Notes: generated from the letters alone by a model not told the origin. A DNA stretch of 64,000 bases from Streptomyces venezuelae (GCF_008642335.1 NZ_CP029191.1:7564001-7628000); one strand, 5' to 3'. Positions 54,441 to 63,708 are shown, numbered from the stretch's first letter. Translations and numbers: made by a program.

Positions 54441-55777
54441 CGGCGGACATCCTTCCCAGGTGTGTCGTGGGGGGCGGGGTCGTCGCGCACCGCGTCGAGC
54501 AGGTCGTCGGCGGGGCAGCGGCCGTGCGCGACGTACTGTGCGGCGTACGTCGCCACGGCGTCCCGCACGGACGTCCCGGCGCCGATGCGGGGCAGCGCGT
54601 CGACGGCGGCGGCGAAGCACGTGGCGGCCGCCTCGCGCAGTTCGGGGTCGGCGAGGCCGTGGCGTGCCGCGTCCAGCCAGAGCGGATTGTGCGGCGCGGC
54701 GGTCGAGCCGGGCGGCCCGTACCGCTCGGCCAGCGGCTTCACGGCGCGGTAGGCGGTCTCGGCCGCCTCGGGATCCTCGAACAGGGCGCTCGTCACGGCG
54801 AGCGGGACGATCCAGCCGTCCTCGCCGGGCTGGGCGTCGACCATGCGCAGCTCCAGGTGGCCGCGGGGGCGCACCGGCGGGAACAGCGTGGTCAGGTGGT
54901 AGACGAGGTCCTCCCGGGTGGGTCTGCGGGAGGCGCCCGCACGGGCCCACGCCCGGAAGGTCATCCCTTCCGGCACGCTCCACGGGCCTTCGCCGGGCTC
55001 TCTCCTGACGCACATGACCGGCGCGTCGAGAGCGTGTCTGGTCCACGTCTCGCGCGGCTCCCCGTCCAGCGGCGGGGCGCCGGATCTGCCGGGTTCGATG
55101 CCCGCCCACACGGCCTGCCGGGTCGAGCGCCAGCCGGTGGGGCGGCCGTCCTGCAGCGGTGAGTTGGCGAACGCGGCGACCAGCACGGGCCCGAGCAGAT
55201 GGGCGAGACGCCAGCGGCGCGCGTAGCCGAGCGGGCCCGGCTCCTCGTACCCGGCGTCGAGGCAGATCTGCACGGACGCCGTCGAGCACATCATGCGGCG
55301 TCCGGCGGGTCCGCCGCGGTCGAGGCACGACTCCAGCGCGTCGTAGCGGGGCTCGCGCAGGATCCGCGACGGCGGGCGCCACGGGTCGGCGCCGACCCCG
55401 CTTAGGGTGAGGCGGTGGGGGCGTAACGCGTCGCGTACGACGTCGAGATCGGCCTGCATGGCCGATATGCACTCCGTCAGCGAGTCGGCGGGAAGCGAGC
55501 TGAGCTCCAGCTGGCCGCCGGGTTCGACGGTGACGGACGAGTGCAGGGGCAGGGCCCGCAGTGCGGCATAGGCCGCTTCGAGGCGGGCGGCGGGTACGGG
55601 CAGGTGGGGCAGGCCCGGTTCGTGGACGAGCCATTCCAGTTCGACCCCGATGGTGCGGGGTGGTCCCGTCTTGAAGCAGATGCCGCGGACCAGCGCTTCC
55701 ACTTCGGCTTCCGACACCGTGTCACGCGCCGTTGTGCGGCCCGCCGTGCGGTGTTTCCTACAGTCTCCCTCAGGCAT
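54437..55777 (-). CDS. egtA: Glutamate-cysteine ligase EgtA
   Basis: GCS2-type ligase of 446 residues producing gamma-glutamylcysteine for EgtB. IGVELEWLV is the first ATP/metal segment; VEPGGQLELSS and HLELRMVDAQPG are characteristic. I chose the ATG at 55777 (MPEGDCRKH); a later GTG (VSEAEVEALV) is possible. First gene of the operon; the 160 bases separating it from the divergent PARG gene should hold both promoters, but I could not pick a convincing -35/-10 pair. Confidence 0.95.
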   Translation of the reverse strand: MPEGDCRKHRTAGRTTARDTVSEAEVEALVRGICFKTGPPRTIGVELEWLVHEPGLPHLPVPAARLEAAYAALRALPLHSSVTVEPGGQLELSSLPADSLTECISAMQADLDVVRDALRPHRLTLSGVGADPWRPPSRILREPRYDALESCLDRGGPAGRRMMCSTASVQICLDAGYEEPGPLGYARRWRLAHLLGPVLVAAFANSPLQDGRPTGWRSTRQAVWAGIEPGRSGAPPLDGEPRETWTRHALDAPVMCVRREPGEGPWSVPEGMTFRAWARAGASRRPTREDLVYHLTTLFPPVRPRGHLELRMVDAQPGEDGWIVPLAVTSALFEDPEAAETAYRAVKPLAERYGPPGSTAAPHNPLWLDAARHGLADPELREAAATCFAAAVDALPRIGAGTSVRDAVATYAAQYVAHGRCPADDLLDAVRDDPAPHDTPGKDVRR

Positions 55778-55937
55778 GCGGGGATCCTTCCATTCGATGC
55801 TGCTCGTCACACCCAAAACCCTCAAAGGGCGTTCGCACAAGAGTGCCCCTCAGGCCGTTCACGTACCGGGAATTTCTGTTGCGCCGCCCGACGCACACGG
55901 CTCACCATGCGTTCATGAACGACACGGGGGCGTGCAC

Positions 55938-56813
55938 ATGAGCGCCCGGCTGCGCGGACAGGCGCAGGAGACGGAGCGGATCGTCGCGGCGGGGGCGTAC
56001 GTGACGGGGGGCGGCCGCGAGACGGTCATCGCCGACGCGGTGGCCGCGGCACGCGCCGGTACGCGCATGTTCGGGCCGGACCCGGTGGAGGTGCCGCCCC
56101 GCGAGCGCGTGGAGCACACGCGCTTCGAGGTCACCGGCGAGAGCAGTCTGGAGGCGGCCCGCAGGCTGACGGCCGACGACCCGTCGGATGCCTCCCGCCT
56201 CGCGGTGCTGAACTTCTCCTCGGCGCGCAACCCCGGCGGGGGGTACCTGAACGGCGCCCAGGCACAGGAGGAGGCGCTGTGCCGCGCCTCCGCGCTGTAC
56301 ACCTGCCTGCTCGAAGTCCCCGGGTTCTACGCCCACCACCGCGCCGACCGCGACCCGTTCTACACCGACCGCGTGATCCACTCGCCCGACGTCCCCGTCT
56401 TCCGCGACGACCGCGGGCGGCTCCTCGACGAGCCGTACACCGTCGGCTTCCTCACCTCCGCGGCGCCGAACGCCGGGGTGATCCGCCGCCAGGCACCGGA
56501 GCGCGCGGCGGCCATCGGGCGGGCCCTGGCCGCGCGCGCCGAGCGCGTCCTGGAGACGGCGGCCGCGTGCGGCTACCGCCGCCTGGTGCTCGGCGCCTGG
56601 GGCTGCGGCGTGTTCATGAACGATCCGGCGCAGGTGGCGGGCGCCTTCCGGGCGCTGCTCGGCGAAGGCGGGCGGTTCGCCGGGCAGTTCACGCACGTCG
56701 TCTTCGGAGTGCTCGACCGGACGAAGGGCGCGGTGACGCGCGGCGCGTTCGAGACGGAGTTCGCGCACGAGCCGGGGACGGGTGCGCTCAGCGCCAGCCG
56801 TACCGCTCCTTGA
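55938..56813 (+). CDS. Bacterial-type poly(ADP-ribose) glycohydrolase (TIGR02452/DUF2263)
   Basis: Macro-domain protein of 291 residues. GGGYLNGAQAQEE (from about residue 100) is the PARG signature GGG-x6-8-QEE holding the catalytic glutamate, preceded by NFSSARNPGG and followed by VLGAWGCGVF of the macro fold. It is expected to hydrolyse ADP-ribose polymers or protein-linked ADP-ribose. ATG chosen at 55938; a GTG two codons earlier is equivalent. Its last 26 bases overlap the convergent MazF-like gene. Confidence 0.9.
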   Translation: MSARLRGQAQETERIVAAGAYVTGGGRETVIADAVAAARAGTRMFGPDPVEVPPRERVEHTRFEVTGESSLEAARRLTADDPSDASRLAVLNFSSARNPGGGYLNGAQAQEEALCRASALYTCLLEVPGFYAHHRADRDPFYTDRVIHSPDVPVFRDDRGRLLDEPYTVGFLTSAAPNAGVIRRQAPERAAAIGRALAARAERVLETAAACGYRRLVLGAWGCGVFMNDPAQVAGAFRALLGEGGRFAGQFTHVVFGVLDRTKGAVTRGAFETEFAHEPGTGALSASRTAP

Positions 56814-57243
56814 GACGGAGTACGACCAGGTTGAACCGCATGCGGTCCAGCGCGCACGCCTCGCGCCGCATCCCGCGTTCGTGCACCCGCAGCACCCGGT
56901 CGACGTCCACCCAGGAGTCACGGCCCTCCCGGTCCCACGGCCCGCTCCCGATCGGCACCCACTCCCTGCCGTCGTGCCGCTTGCTCGACAGCGGGACGGC
57001 GAGCAGCGTCCCCGAGGCCTCGCGGGCGACCACGAGGACCGGCCGGTCCTTGCCGCGCCCGTCGTTCTCCTCGTAGGGCACCCACGTCCAGACGATCTCT
57101 CCGGGGTCGGGGTCTCCGTCGCGGTCGGGCGCGTACTCCGTGCGGACCCGGCCCACCGCGCGCGGCTCGACCTCGGTGGTCGCGGTGGCGCCCGAGCGGC
57201 CGGGCGTCGCGGACAGGTGCGGGTCATCGGTGAAGGCAGTCAC
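56788..57243 (-). CDS. MazF/PemK-family protein
   Basis: Protein of 151 residues with a disordered N-terminal third and a PemK-like core: GEIVWTWVPYEE, GKDRPVLVVAR, LAVPLSSKRH and a C-terminal LRLKERYGWR. MazF toxins are ribosome-independent RNases, usually with an antitoxin encoded just upstream. Here no antitoxin is seen; the upstream neighbour in the same direction is an amidase 44 bases away. The long N-terminal extension and lack of partner suggest a chromosomal, perhaps non-toxic, relative. Start uncertain: GTG at 57243 or 57252. Confidence 0.82.
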   Translation of the reverse strand: MTAFTDDPHLSATPGRSGATATTEVEPRAVGRVRTEYAPDRDGDPDPGEIVWTWVPYEENDGRGKDRPVLVVAREASGTLLAVPLSSKRHDGREWVPIGSGPWDREGRDSWVDVDRVLRVHERGMRREACALDRMRFNLVVLRLKERYGWR

Positions 57244-57245
57244 AC

Positions 57246-57291
57246 GGGTCACCGTAGAACATGACCACGGGTCACCGTGGAACACGATCAC
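57246..57291. repeat. Two tandem 23-base repeats upstream of MazF-like gene
   Basis: Two adjacent 23-base units (57246-57268 and 57269-57291) differ at four positions; both begin GGGTCACCGT and contain GAACA. They fill the gap between the amidase stop and the MazF-like start, a position that fits a repeated operator. Confidence 0.7.
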
Positions 57292-58700
57292 GGCAGAGGC
57301 GCGGGCCACTGCTCGTGCCACCGGCGGTCCGCCTCCAACTGCGCCGCCAGGGAGATCAGCAGCGGTTCGCTCCCGGCGGGACCGAGCAGCTGGGCGCCGA
57401 CGGGCAACCCGCCCGGCGTGTGCCCGGCGGGTACGTTGACACCCGGCCAGCCGAGGACGTTCCACGGCCACGCGTAGGGACAGGCGGCGATCATCGTCCG
57501 GTCGGTCTGCCAGCCGCTCATCGCGGCGAGTGCGCCGATGCGGGGCGGCGGCGCGGCCGTCGTCGGGGCGACCACCACGTCGTACGTCGAGAAGATCGCC
57601 CCCACCCTGCGGTGCAGCACGGCCTCCGCGCGGCGGGCGAGCCGCAGCGGGGCGCCGCCCAACAGCCGCCCCATGCGGGCCGCTTCCCGCGTGCGCCGGT
57701 CCAGGAGGGAGACGTCGGGCACCTGCCGGGCCCACTCGGCGATGCCCGCCGTCGCGCGCGGCACGAACGCCAGGCCGACCTGGCCGTAGCGCGGGTCGGC
57801 CGCCGCGACGTCGTGGCCCAGCGCGGCGAGCCGCTCGGCGAGGGCGACCACGCGGTCCCGCACCACGGGATGCAGCTGCTTGGGCGTCGCCGTGAACGGC
57901 ATCCGCAGCGACAGGGCGATCCGCAGCCGTCCCGGATCGCGGGTCGCGGCCTCCGCGGCGCGGATGGCGGGCGGCCGGTGGAGGTCGCCCGCGTGGCTGC
58001 CGCTCGCCGCGTCGAGGAGCAGCGCCGCGTCCGCGACCGTCCTGGCGAGCGGCCCGTTGACGGTGATGCCGTGGAACGCCTCCGGCCACGGCCAGGTCGA
58101 TATCCGCCCGCGCTGCGGCTTGATCCCCACGAGGTGGGTCCAGGCGGCCGGAATGCGCACCGACCCCGCGCCGTCCGACCCCAGCGCCGCGGGAACGAGC
58201 CCCGCCGCGACGGCGGCCGCCGACCCGCCCGAGGATCCGCCCGGCGTGTGCCCGGTGTGCCACGGGTTGCGGGTGTCGCCGAAGCCGGGCCCCTCCGTGA
58301 ACGGCCACTGCCCCAGCTCGCACGTGTTGGTCTTGCCGACGATCACGGCCCCGGCCGCCCGGATCCGGCGCACCGCCTCCGAGTCCGCCGTCGCCGGCGG
58401 AAAGTCGCCCCTGCACCCGAACGCGGTGGGCTCACCCGTCACGTCCATGTCGTCCTTCACCGCAAGCGGCACCCCGAGCAGCGGCCGCCCTGGACCGGCC
58501 CCGCCCGCGGCGAGCTCCCGGTCGGCGGCGTCCGCCTCGGCGAGGGCGGCCTCCGCCCGCACCAGCTTGAACGCGTTCAGGACCGGCTGCGCCGCCTCGA
58601 TCCTGGCCAGCGTCCGTTCGGTCAGCGCACGCGAGGTCACCTCTCCGTCGGCCAGCGCGCGGGCGGTGCGCGCCAGACCTTCGGCACGGTCGGCAGTCAT
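57288..58700 (-). CDS. Amidase (amidase signature family)
   Basis: Amidase of 470 residues with the Ser-cisSer-Lys triad: Lys in PLAVKDDMD, the cis-serine region GGSSGGSAAAVAAG and the nucleophile loop GSDGAGSVRIPAA (usually GSDTGGS). The family hydrolyses carboxamides of varied size; the substrate cannot be read from sequence. It starts at ATG 58700 and is divergent from the lipid operon. Not a GatA of the tRNA amidotransferase as far as context shows, since no gatB/gatC is nearby. Confidence 0.93.
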   Translation of the reverse strand: MTADRAEGLARTARALADGEVTSRALTERTLARIEAAQPVLNAFKLVRAEAALAEADAADRELAAGGAGPGRPLLGVPLAVKDDMDVTGEPTAFGCRGDFPPATADSEAVRRIRAAGAVIVGKTNTCELGQWPFTEGPGFGDTRNPWHTGHTPGGSSGGSAAAVAAGLVPAALGSDGAGSVRIPAAWTHLVGIKPQRGRISTWPWPEAFHGITVNGPLARTVADAALLLDAASGSHAGDLHRPPAIRAAEAATRDPGRLRIALSLRMPFTATPKQLHPVVRDRVVALAERLAALGHDVAAADPRYGQVGLAFVPRATAGIAEWARQVPDVSLLDRRTREAARMGRLLGGAPLRLARRAEAVLHRRVGAIFSTYDVVVAPTTAAPPPRIGALAAMSGWQTDRTMIAACPYAWPWNVLGWPGVNVPAGHTPGGLPVGAQLLGPAGSEPLLISLAAQLEADRRWHEQWPAPLP

Positions 58701-58828
58701 GTGGGGGACACCTTCGCTCGACGACGGGTGCCCGAACGTTAACCGGCCAGTAGCTTGCGGGGGAACGGCGCGTACGGCTGGACGGCGCTGCCGCAAATGA
58801 GTGGAGATCAACGGCGCTGATGGATTGT

Positions 58829-58842
58829 CAGGATCCGTCCTG
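58829..58842. promoter_or_regulatory. Inverted repeat before ACP gene
   Basis: CAGGATCCGTCCTG, perfect 5-base arms around TCCG, extended imperfectly by TGT/TCA on the two sides, 37 bases before the ATG of the acyl carrier protein. Could be an operator for the lipid operon; weak on its own. Confidence 0.3.
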
Positions 58843-58878
58843 TCAAGGTGGCGAAAGGTGACTGAAAAGGGAGAAGAC

Positions 58879-59160
58879 ATGACGCAGTTGGACGAGTCGT
58901 CGGCGCGGAGCCCGCAGGGGCCGGAACTCCCCGCGGAGCTGGTGGCCCTGCTGACCGACCGCCTCGACGTGCAGGCGGGGTCCGACCAGCTGTCCCCCTC
59001 GACGACATTCGAGGATCTCGGCCTGGACTCGCTGTGGCTGATGGAGCTGGTCGTCGCGGCAGAGGAGGAGTTCGGGATCGTCCTGCCCGAGAACGCCCTC
59101 GACCTCCGCCCCACCTCCACCCTCGGTGAGGCCGCCACGGCATTCGAGCATGTGTCCTGA
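58879..59160 (+). CDS. Acyl carrier protein
   Basis: ACP of 93 residues. Ser51 in DLGLDSLWLMELV is the phosphopantetheine site. The ATG at 58879 has AAGGGAG 8 bases upstream; the frame is open further back from GTG 58801 but without support. It holds the acyl chain for the ketosynthase whose start codon lies inside its last codons. First gene of the operon ACP-KS-MMPL-type III PKS-desaturase. Confidence 0.93.
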   Translation: MTQLDESSARSPQGPELPAELVALLTDRLDVQAGSDQLSPSTTFEDLGLDSLWLMELVVAAEEEFGIVLPENALDLRPTSTLGEAATAFEHVS

Positions 59161-60376
59161 CATCGCGGTCACCGGGCTCGGCCTGGTGACCCCGGCCGGC
59201 CATACGGCCGAGGCGAACTGGCAGGCCCTGTGCGAGGGCCGCTCCCTGGCCGCCGATGACCCCGAACTGGCGGGGCTCCCGGTCGACTTCTCCTGTCGGG
59301 TGGCGGACTTCGACGCCGACACGGAGATCGGCCGCGCTCCGGCGCGGCGCGTGGACCGCTTCATCCAGTTCGCCCTCGTCGCCGCCCGGCGCGCCGTCGC
59401 CGACGCGGGCCTCGACCCCCGTACCTGGGACGCGGAACGGGTGGGTGTCGTGCTGGGGGTGGGATCGAACAGCCTGAGCACCTACGTGGGCGAGTTCGGT
59501 CATCTCGGTGCGGGGCGGCCGGACCGCGTCTCACCGCTCGCGCTCCCGCGCAGCGTGCCCAGCATGGCCGCCGGCGAGGTCGGGATCGACCTGGGGGCGT
59601 CGGGACCCAACTTCACCACCGCCAGTGCCTGTGCCTCGGGTGCCACCGCGATCGGAGTCGCCAGGGACCTGCTGCGGTCGGGGACGTGCGACATCGTCCT
59701 TGCGGGCGGCAGCGAATCCGCCCGCTCCCGCATGACGGCCACCTGCTTCACCCGGATGCGGGCGCTGTCCCGGCGGCGGGAGGAACCCGCCCTCGCCAGC
59801 CGCCCGTTCGACGCGGACCGCGACGGCTTCGTCCTCGGCGAGGGTGCCGGCGTCCTCGTCCTGGAACGCGCCCGCTCGGCCCGGTCCCGCGGGGCACCCG
59901 TCCAGGCACTGCTGCGGGGGTACGGCGCAGGAGCCGACGCCCACCACCCCATCGCCCCGCATCCGCGGGGAGACGGCGCGGTGCGCGCCATCCGCGCGGC
60001 GCTGACGGACGCGGGATGCGGACCGGACGACATCGCCCACGTCCATGCGCACGGCACCTCCACCCCGTTGAACGATGCCGCCGAGGCCACGGCCCTCACC
60101 CGGGTCTTCGGCGCCGACGGGCCGCCGGTCACCGCGTCCAAAGGCGTCATCGGACACGCGCTGGGGGCGGCCGGAGCCATCCAGGCGGCGTACACGGTCC
60201 TCGCCCTGCGGCACGGACAGGTCCCGCCGGTGGCGAACTTCCGGGGCCAGGACGGCGATCACAAGCTCGACATCGTCGCGGGCCGGCCACGGCCCGTGCC
60301 CGGCACCGCGGCCGTCAGCTGCTCCTTCGGGTTCGGCGGCCAGAACGCGGTCCTGCTGTTCACGGCTGCCCCCTAG
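59150..60376 (+). CDS. Beta-ketoacyl-ACP synthase II (FabF-like)
   Basis: Ketosynthase of 408 residues with an intact catalytic triad: Cys161 (TASACASG), His301 (HAHGTSTPLND) and His336 (GVIGHALGAAG); GFGGQN near the end is typical. It should condense malonyl-ACP onto an acyl chain. Only one ketosynthase and no chain-length factor is present, so this is not a type II aromatic PKS pair. ATG at 59150 overlaps the ACP gene by 11 bases. Probably elongates or specialises the acyl starter delivered to the type III PKS downstream. Confidence 0.93.
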   Translation: MCPDIAVTGLGLVTPAGHTAEANWQALCEGRSLAADDPELAGLPVDFSCRVADFDADTEIGRAPARRVDRFIQFALVAARRAVADAGLDPRTWDAERVGVVLGVGSNSLSTYVGEFGHLGAGRPDRVSPLALPRSVPSMAAGEVGIDLGASGPNFTTASACASGATAIGVARDLLRSGTCDIVLAGGSESARSRMTATCFTRMRALSRRREEPALASRPFDADRDGFVLGEGAGVLVLERARSARSRGAPVQALLRGYGAGADAHHPIAPHPRGDGAVRAIRAALTDAGCGPDDIAHVHAHGTSTPLNDAAEATALTRVFGADGPPVTASKGVIGHALGAAGAIQAAYTVLALRHGQVPPVANFRGQDGDHKLDIVAGRPRPVPGTAAVSCSFGFGGQNAVLLFTAAP

Positions 60377-62568
60377 TGCAGGCCGCGCACCCGTCCACGG
60401 ACGACAGCCCGCGCGGCGCCCGCGAGCAGGGTGCGGTGCGGCGGGCCTGGCTGGTGCTGGTGTGCGCCCTCCTGGCGGCGGTGTGCGCCGGGGCGCTGGC
60501 CCCGGTCGCCTTCTCGGCGCTGAGCACGGGCGGCGCGGTCGCCACGGGCACCGAGGCCGAACGCGCCGCCCGGCAGGCCGACCGGCTCGGCGTGCCCTCA
60601 TCCGATCTGGTCCTGGCCGTCTCCCCGCACACCGGCGCCGGCCGCGCTGTCGCCCGGGATGCCACCGCGGCGGTGGTGCGGACACTGGCCGGGCAGGGCG
60701 ACGTCGAGGCCGCGTGGTCCGCGCGGACCACGACGAACACCTGGCTGCGCTCCAAGGACGGGCGGACCCTGCTGGTCCCGGTACGGCTGAAGGGGACGGA
60801 CAAGGAACGCAAGGAGGCGGCACCCCGCGTGGTGGCCGCGGCCCGCGCGGCCGCCCCGGCCGCCCGTGTGGAGCCCAGCGGCGCGACCTGGGCCAACCGG
60901 GAGATCGACGAGCACGTCGAACGCGACTTGCGGCGCGCCGAACTCCTGGCCGCGCCCGCCCTGTTCGTCGTGCTGGTCCTCGCCTACGGATCCGTGGTCT
61001 CCGCACTCCTGCCCGTCGTCGTGGCCGCGCTCACCATCGGCTGCGCCATCCCGGTCCTGGGCCTGCTCGCACAGGTCGCCGACATCTCACGGGTCGCGGT
61101 GAGCGCCGCCTCCGCGATCGGCTTCGGACTGGCCGTCGACTACAGCCTCTTCCTGCTCGCCCGGGTACGGGAGGAGAGCGCGCGGGGCGCGGACCTCCCC
61201 ACGGCGCTGGCGGCCGCCCGCCGCTCCAGCGGCCGTTCGGTGGCGTTCTCGGCCGCCGCCGTCACCGTCTGCCTGGCCACCGCCCTGGCCGTGCCCGTGC
61301 CGATGCTGCGCGCCCTGGCCCTGGCCGGTATGACGGTCGCCGTGCTCGCGGCCCTGGTCGCCCTGACGGTGCTGCCCGCCTGCCTGTGCGTGCTCGGCCC
61401 CCGGGCCCAGGCTTTCGATCCGCCGGCCCGGTGGCGCCGTACCCGTACCGGCGAGGGCAGCCGTTTCTGGCGCAGGACCGCCACTATCGTCACCGCACGG
61501 CCCCTGCTGTCGGGAGGTCTGGCGCTCCTTTTCCTGGCGCTGCTCGCCGTGCCGTTCACCCACGCCCGCCTCGGCATCGTGGACGAACGCACCCTGCCCC
61601 CGTCTGCCTCCTCCGTCACGGCGGCGCAGCAGGTGCGCGCCGAGTTCACCGCACCACCCGAGCGGATCCTCACCGTGGTGCTGACCGGCCCCGGGTCGGC
61701 CGGGGGCGCCCCCGCCTACGGCGAGCGGCTGGCCCGCCTCCCGGGCATCACCGCTGTCCGCGTGGCGTCCACGTCACCGACCTCGCCATCGGGCGAGGGG
61801 GCGGTGCTCCTGGCGGCCACGTCCGCCGCCCCCGACACCCGCGCGGCGCAGGCCGCGGTGCGGCAGGTACGGGACACCTCCGCGCCGGGCAGCATCCTGG
61901 TCGGCGGGCGGGCCGCGGACGTCACCGACACCGCGCACCGCGTCCTCCACGCCCTGCCCACCTGCCTTCTCCTGCTGGGCGGAGGGCTCATGCTCCTGCT
62001 CACCGCCTTCACCCGCACGCTCGTCGCTCCCCTCAAGGCGCTGGCCGTCGCCGCGGTCAGCCTCGGCGCGATCCTCGGGGCGCTGGTCGTCCTCTTCCAG
62101 GACGGCCGCGGCAGCGCCCTGCTCGGCGGCTTCACCGCCACGGGCACGCTGGACGCGTCCATGCTCCTGTTCGTCCTGTTCATCGCCCTGGCCCTGTCGG
62201 TCGACTATGAGGTCTTCCTGCTCGGCCGTATCCGCGAGGAGTTCGACCGCGGAGCGGACAACCGCACGTCGATCGTCGAGGGCATCGCCCGCACCGGCCG
62301 CCTGATGACGTCCGCCGCCGCGGCCGTGGCGATCTCGACGGCCGCGATGGCCACCTCGCAGGTGGCCCTGCTCAAGTTCATCGGCATCGGTGTCGCTCTC
62401 GGCGCGCTCGTCGACGCCGTCCTGGTGCGCGGTGTGCTGGTGCCCGCCGTGATGGCCGCCCTGGGCCCCCTCAACTGGTGGTCCCCCACCTGTACCGGGC
62501 CCCGGCCCGGGATCGTCGCGACCGAGAAGAGAGGCGGGGCTGATCCAGATGCATCAGGCTCCACATGA
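60376..62568 (+). CDS. MMPL-family RND lipid transporter
   Basis: Transporter of 730 residues, about 12 membrane helices in two MMPL halves, each with a periplasmic loop. Helices carry the proton-relay Asp-Tyr pairs GLAVDYSLFLLARVREE and LSVDYEVFLLGRIREEF. MMPL proteins of actinobacteria export lipids such as glycolipids, mycolates or polyketide lipids. The GTG at 60376 uses the last base of the ketosynthase stop. Placed between ketosynthase and type III PKS, it most likely exports their product. Confidence 0.92.
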   Translation: MQAAHPSTDDSPRGAREQGAVRRAWLVLVCALLAAVCAGALAPVAFSALSTGGAVATGTEAERAARQADRLGVPSSDLVLAVSPHTGAGRAVARDATAAVVRTLAGQGDVEAAWSARTTTNTWLRSKDGRTLLVPVRLKGTDKERKEAAPRVVAAARAAAPAARVEPSGATWANREIDEHVERDLRRAELLAAPALFVVLVLAYGSVVSALLPVVVAALTIGCAIPVLGLLAQVADISRVAVSAASAIGFGLAVDYSLFLLARVREESARGADLPTALAAARRSSGRSVAFSAAAVTVCLATALAVPVPMLRALALAGMTVAVLAALVALTVLPACLCVLGPRAQAFDPPARWRRTRTGEGSRFWRRTATIVTARPLLSGGLALLFLALLAVPFTHARLGIVDERTLPPSASSVTAAQQVRAEFTAPPERILTVVLTGPGSAGGAPAYGERLARLPGITAVRVASTSPTSPSGEGAVLLAATSAAPDTRAAQAAVRQVRDTSAPGSILVGGRAADVTDTAHRVLHALPTCLLLLGGGLMLLLTAFTRTLVAPLKALAVAAVSLGAILGALVVLFQDGRGSALLGGFTATGTLDASMLLFVLFIALALSVDYEVFLLGRIREEFDRGADNRTSIVEGIARTGRLMTSAAAAVAISTAAMATSQVALLKFIGIGVALGALVDAVLVRGVLVPAVMAALGPLNWWSPTCTGPRPGIVATEKRGGADPDASGST

Positions 62569-63661
62569 CCACGGCGGACCGTCACCGGCCGGCGCCCCAC
62601 GGGTGGCCGCGATCCGGACGGTCTTCCCGCCCTACACGTACCCCCAGCGGGAAATCCTCGCCACCCTGGCCCGCACCACCGCACTGGAGTCCGAAGCGGG
62701 CGCTCTCGTGCTCCGTAAGATCGCGCACACTTCGGGCATCGACACCCGGTCCCTGTCACTGCCGCTGGAGAAGCTCGTCGACCTCGCCCGCCAGGAGAAC
62801 TTCACCGAGCAGAACCGCATGTGGCTCGACGTGGCCCTGGATCTGGGGGAGCGGGCGATCACCGGCGCCCTGCGCGCCGCCGGCATCCGTCCGCGGGACG
62901 TCGACGCGGTGATCAGTACGACCGTCACCGGCCTCGCCGTGCCCTCGCTGGAGGCCCGCCTCGCCCACCGGGTCGGACTGCGTCCCGACGTCAAGCGCGT
63001 CCCGCTGTTCGGCAGCGGCTGCGCGGGCGGCGCCGTCGGCCTGGCCCGGCTCCACGACTACCTCCTGGCCCACCCCGGCCAGGTCGCCGTCCTGCTCGCC
63101 GTCGAACTGTCCAGCCTGGCCTACCAGTTCGCGGACAGTGCCGTCGCCAACGTCGTCGCCGGCAGTCTCTTCGGCGACGGCGCCGCGGCGGTCGTGGCCA
63201 TCGGAGCCGACCGGGACGGCGCGCCCGCGGGGCCCGCCCTGGTGGACACCCACAGCCTGCTGCTCCCCGGCACCGAGGACGTCCTCGGCTGGGACATCGG
63301 CTCGCACGGGCTGCGGGTCCTGCTGTCCCCGGAGGTCCCCACGCTGACGGGGGAGCACCTGCCCACGGCCGTCCACAGCCTCCTCGGACGGCATGAGCTG
63401 ACGCCGGACGAGATCGTCAGCTGGATCGTCCACGGCGGCGGCCCGAAAGTCTTCACCGCCGTGGAGCAGGCCCTCGACCTGCCGCCGCGCGCGCTGGAAC
63501 TCACCCGGCGGTCCGTGGCCGAGCACGGCAACCTCTCGTCCGTCTCCGTACTGGACATCCTGCACTCCGCCATGAAAACGCCCCCACCGCCGAACGCACC
63601 GGGCCTGGTCGCCGCCATGGGTCCGGGCTTCGCCATCGAACTGGTCCTCCTCAGCTGGTAG
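62549..63661 (+). CDS. Type III polyketide synthase (chalcone/stilbene synthase superfamily)
   Basis: Homodimeric-type PKS, 370 residues, with Cys158 (GSGCAGGAVGLAR), His295 (IVHGGGPKV) and Asn328 (EHGNLSSVS). The C-terminal MGPGFAIELVLLSW is the family G-loop. Bacterial members take acyl-CoA or acyl-ACP starters and make alkylpyrones, resorcinols or phloroglucinols. It starts within the MMPL gene (20-base overlap). Next to a dedicated ACP, ketosynthase and acyl-ACP desaturase it probably uses a long fatty starter. It does not resemble DpgA, the type III PKS for dihydroxyphenylglycine in glycopeptide clusters, in the loop around the Cys. Confidence 0.93.
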   Translation: MHQAPHDHGGPSPAGAPRVAAIRTVFPPYTYPQREILATLARTTALESEAGALVLRKIAHTSGIDTRSLSLPLEKLVDLARQENFTEQNRMWLDVALDLGERAITGALRAAGIRPRDVDAVISTTVTGLAVPSLEARLAHRVGLRPDVKRVPLFGSGCAGGAVGLARLHDYLLAHPGQVAVLLAVELSSLAYQFADSAVANVVAGSLFGDGAAAVVAIGADRDGAPAGPALVDTHSLLLPGTEDVLGWDIGSHGLRVLLSPEVPTLTGEHLPTAVHSLLGRHELTPDEIVSWIVHGGGPKVFTAVEQALDLPPRALELTRRSVAEHGNLSSVSVLDILHSAMKTPPPPNAPGLVAAMGPGFAIELVLLSW

Positions 63662-63708
63662 CGGACCGGCCACCGAACCCGACGGACCGCACGACAAGAA
63701 CGGTGACC

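Noticed and set aside
57246..57291. Start of a CRISPR array
   Set aside because: There are only two units, directly adjacent, without spacers or cas genes.
59150..60376. Ketosynthase as half of a type II aromatic PKS
   Set aside because: There is no chain-length factor, cyclase or ketoreductase; the gene stands alone with ACP, MMPL and type III PKS.
62549..63661. Type III PKS as DpgA for dihydroxyphenylglycine supply to the NRPS
   Set aside because: The sequence around the active Cys and the N-terminus differ from DpgA, no DpgB/C/D genes are nearby, and it lies in a separate operon 20 kb from the NRPS genes with an ACP, exporter and desaturase.
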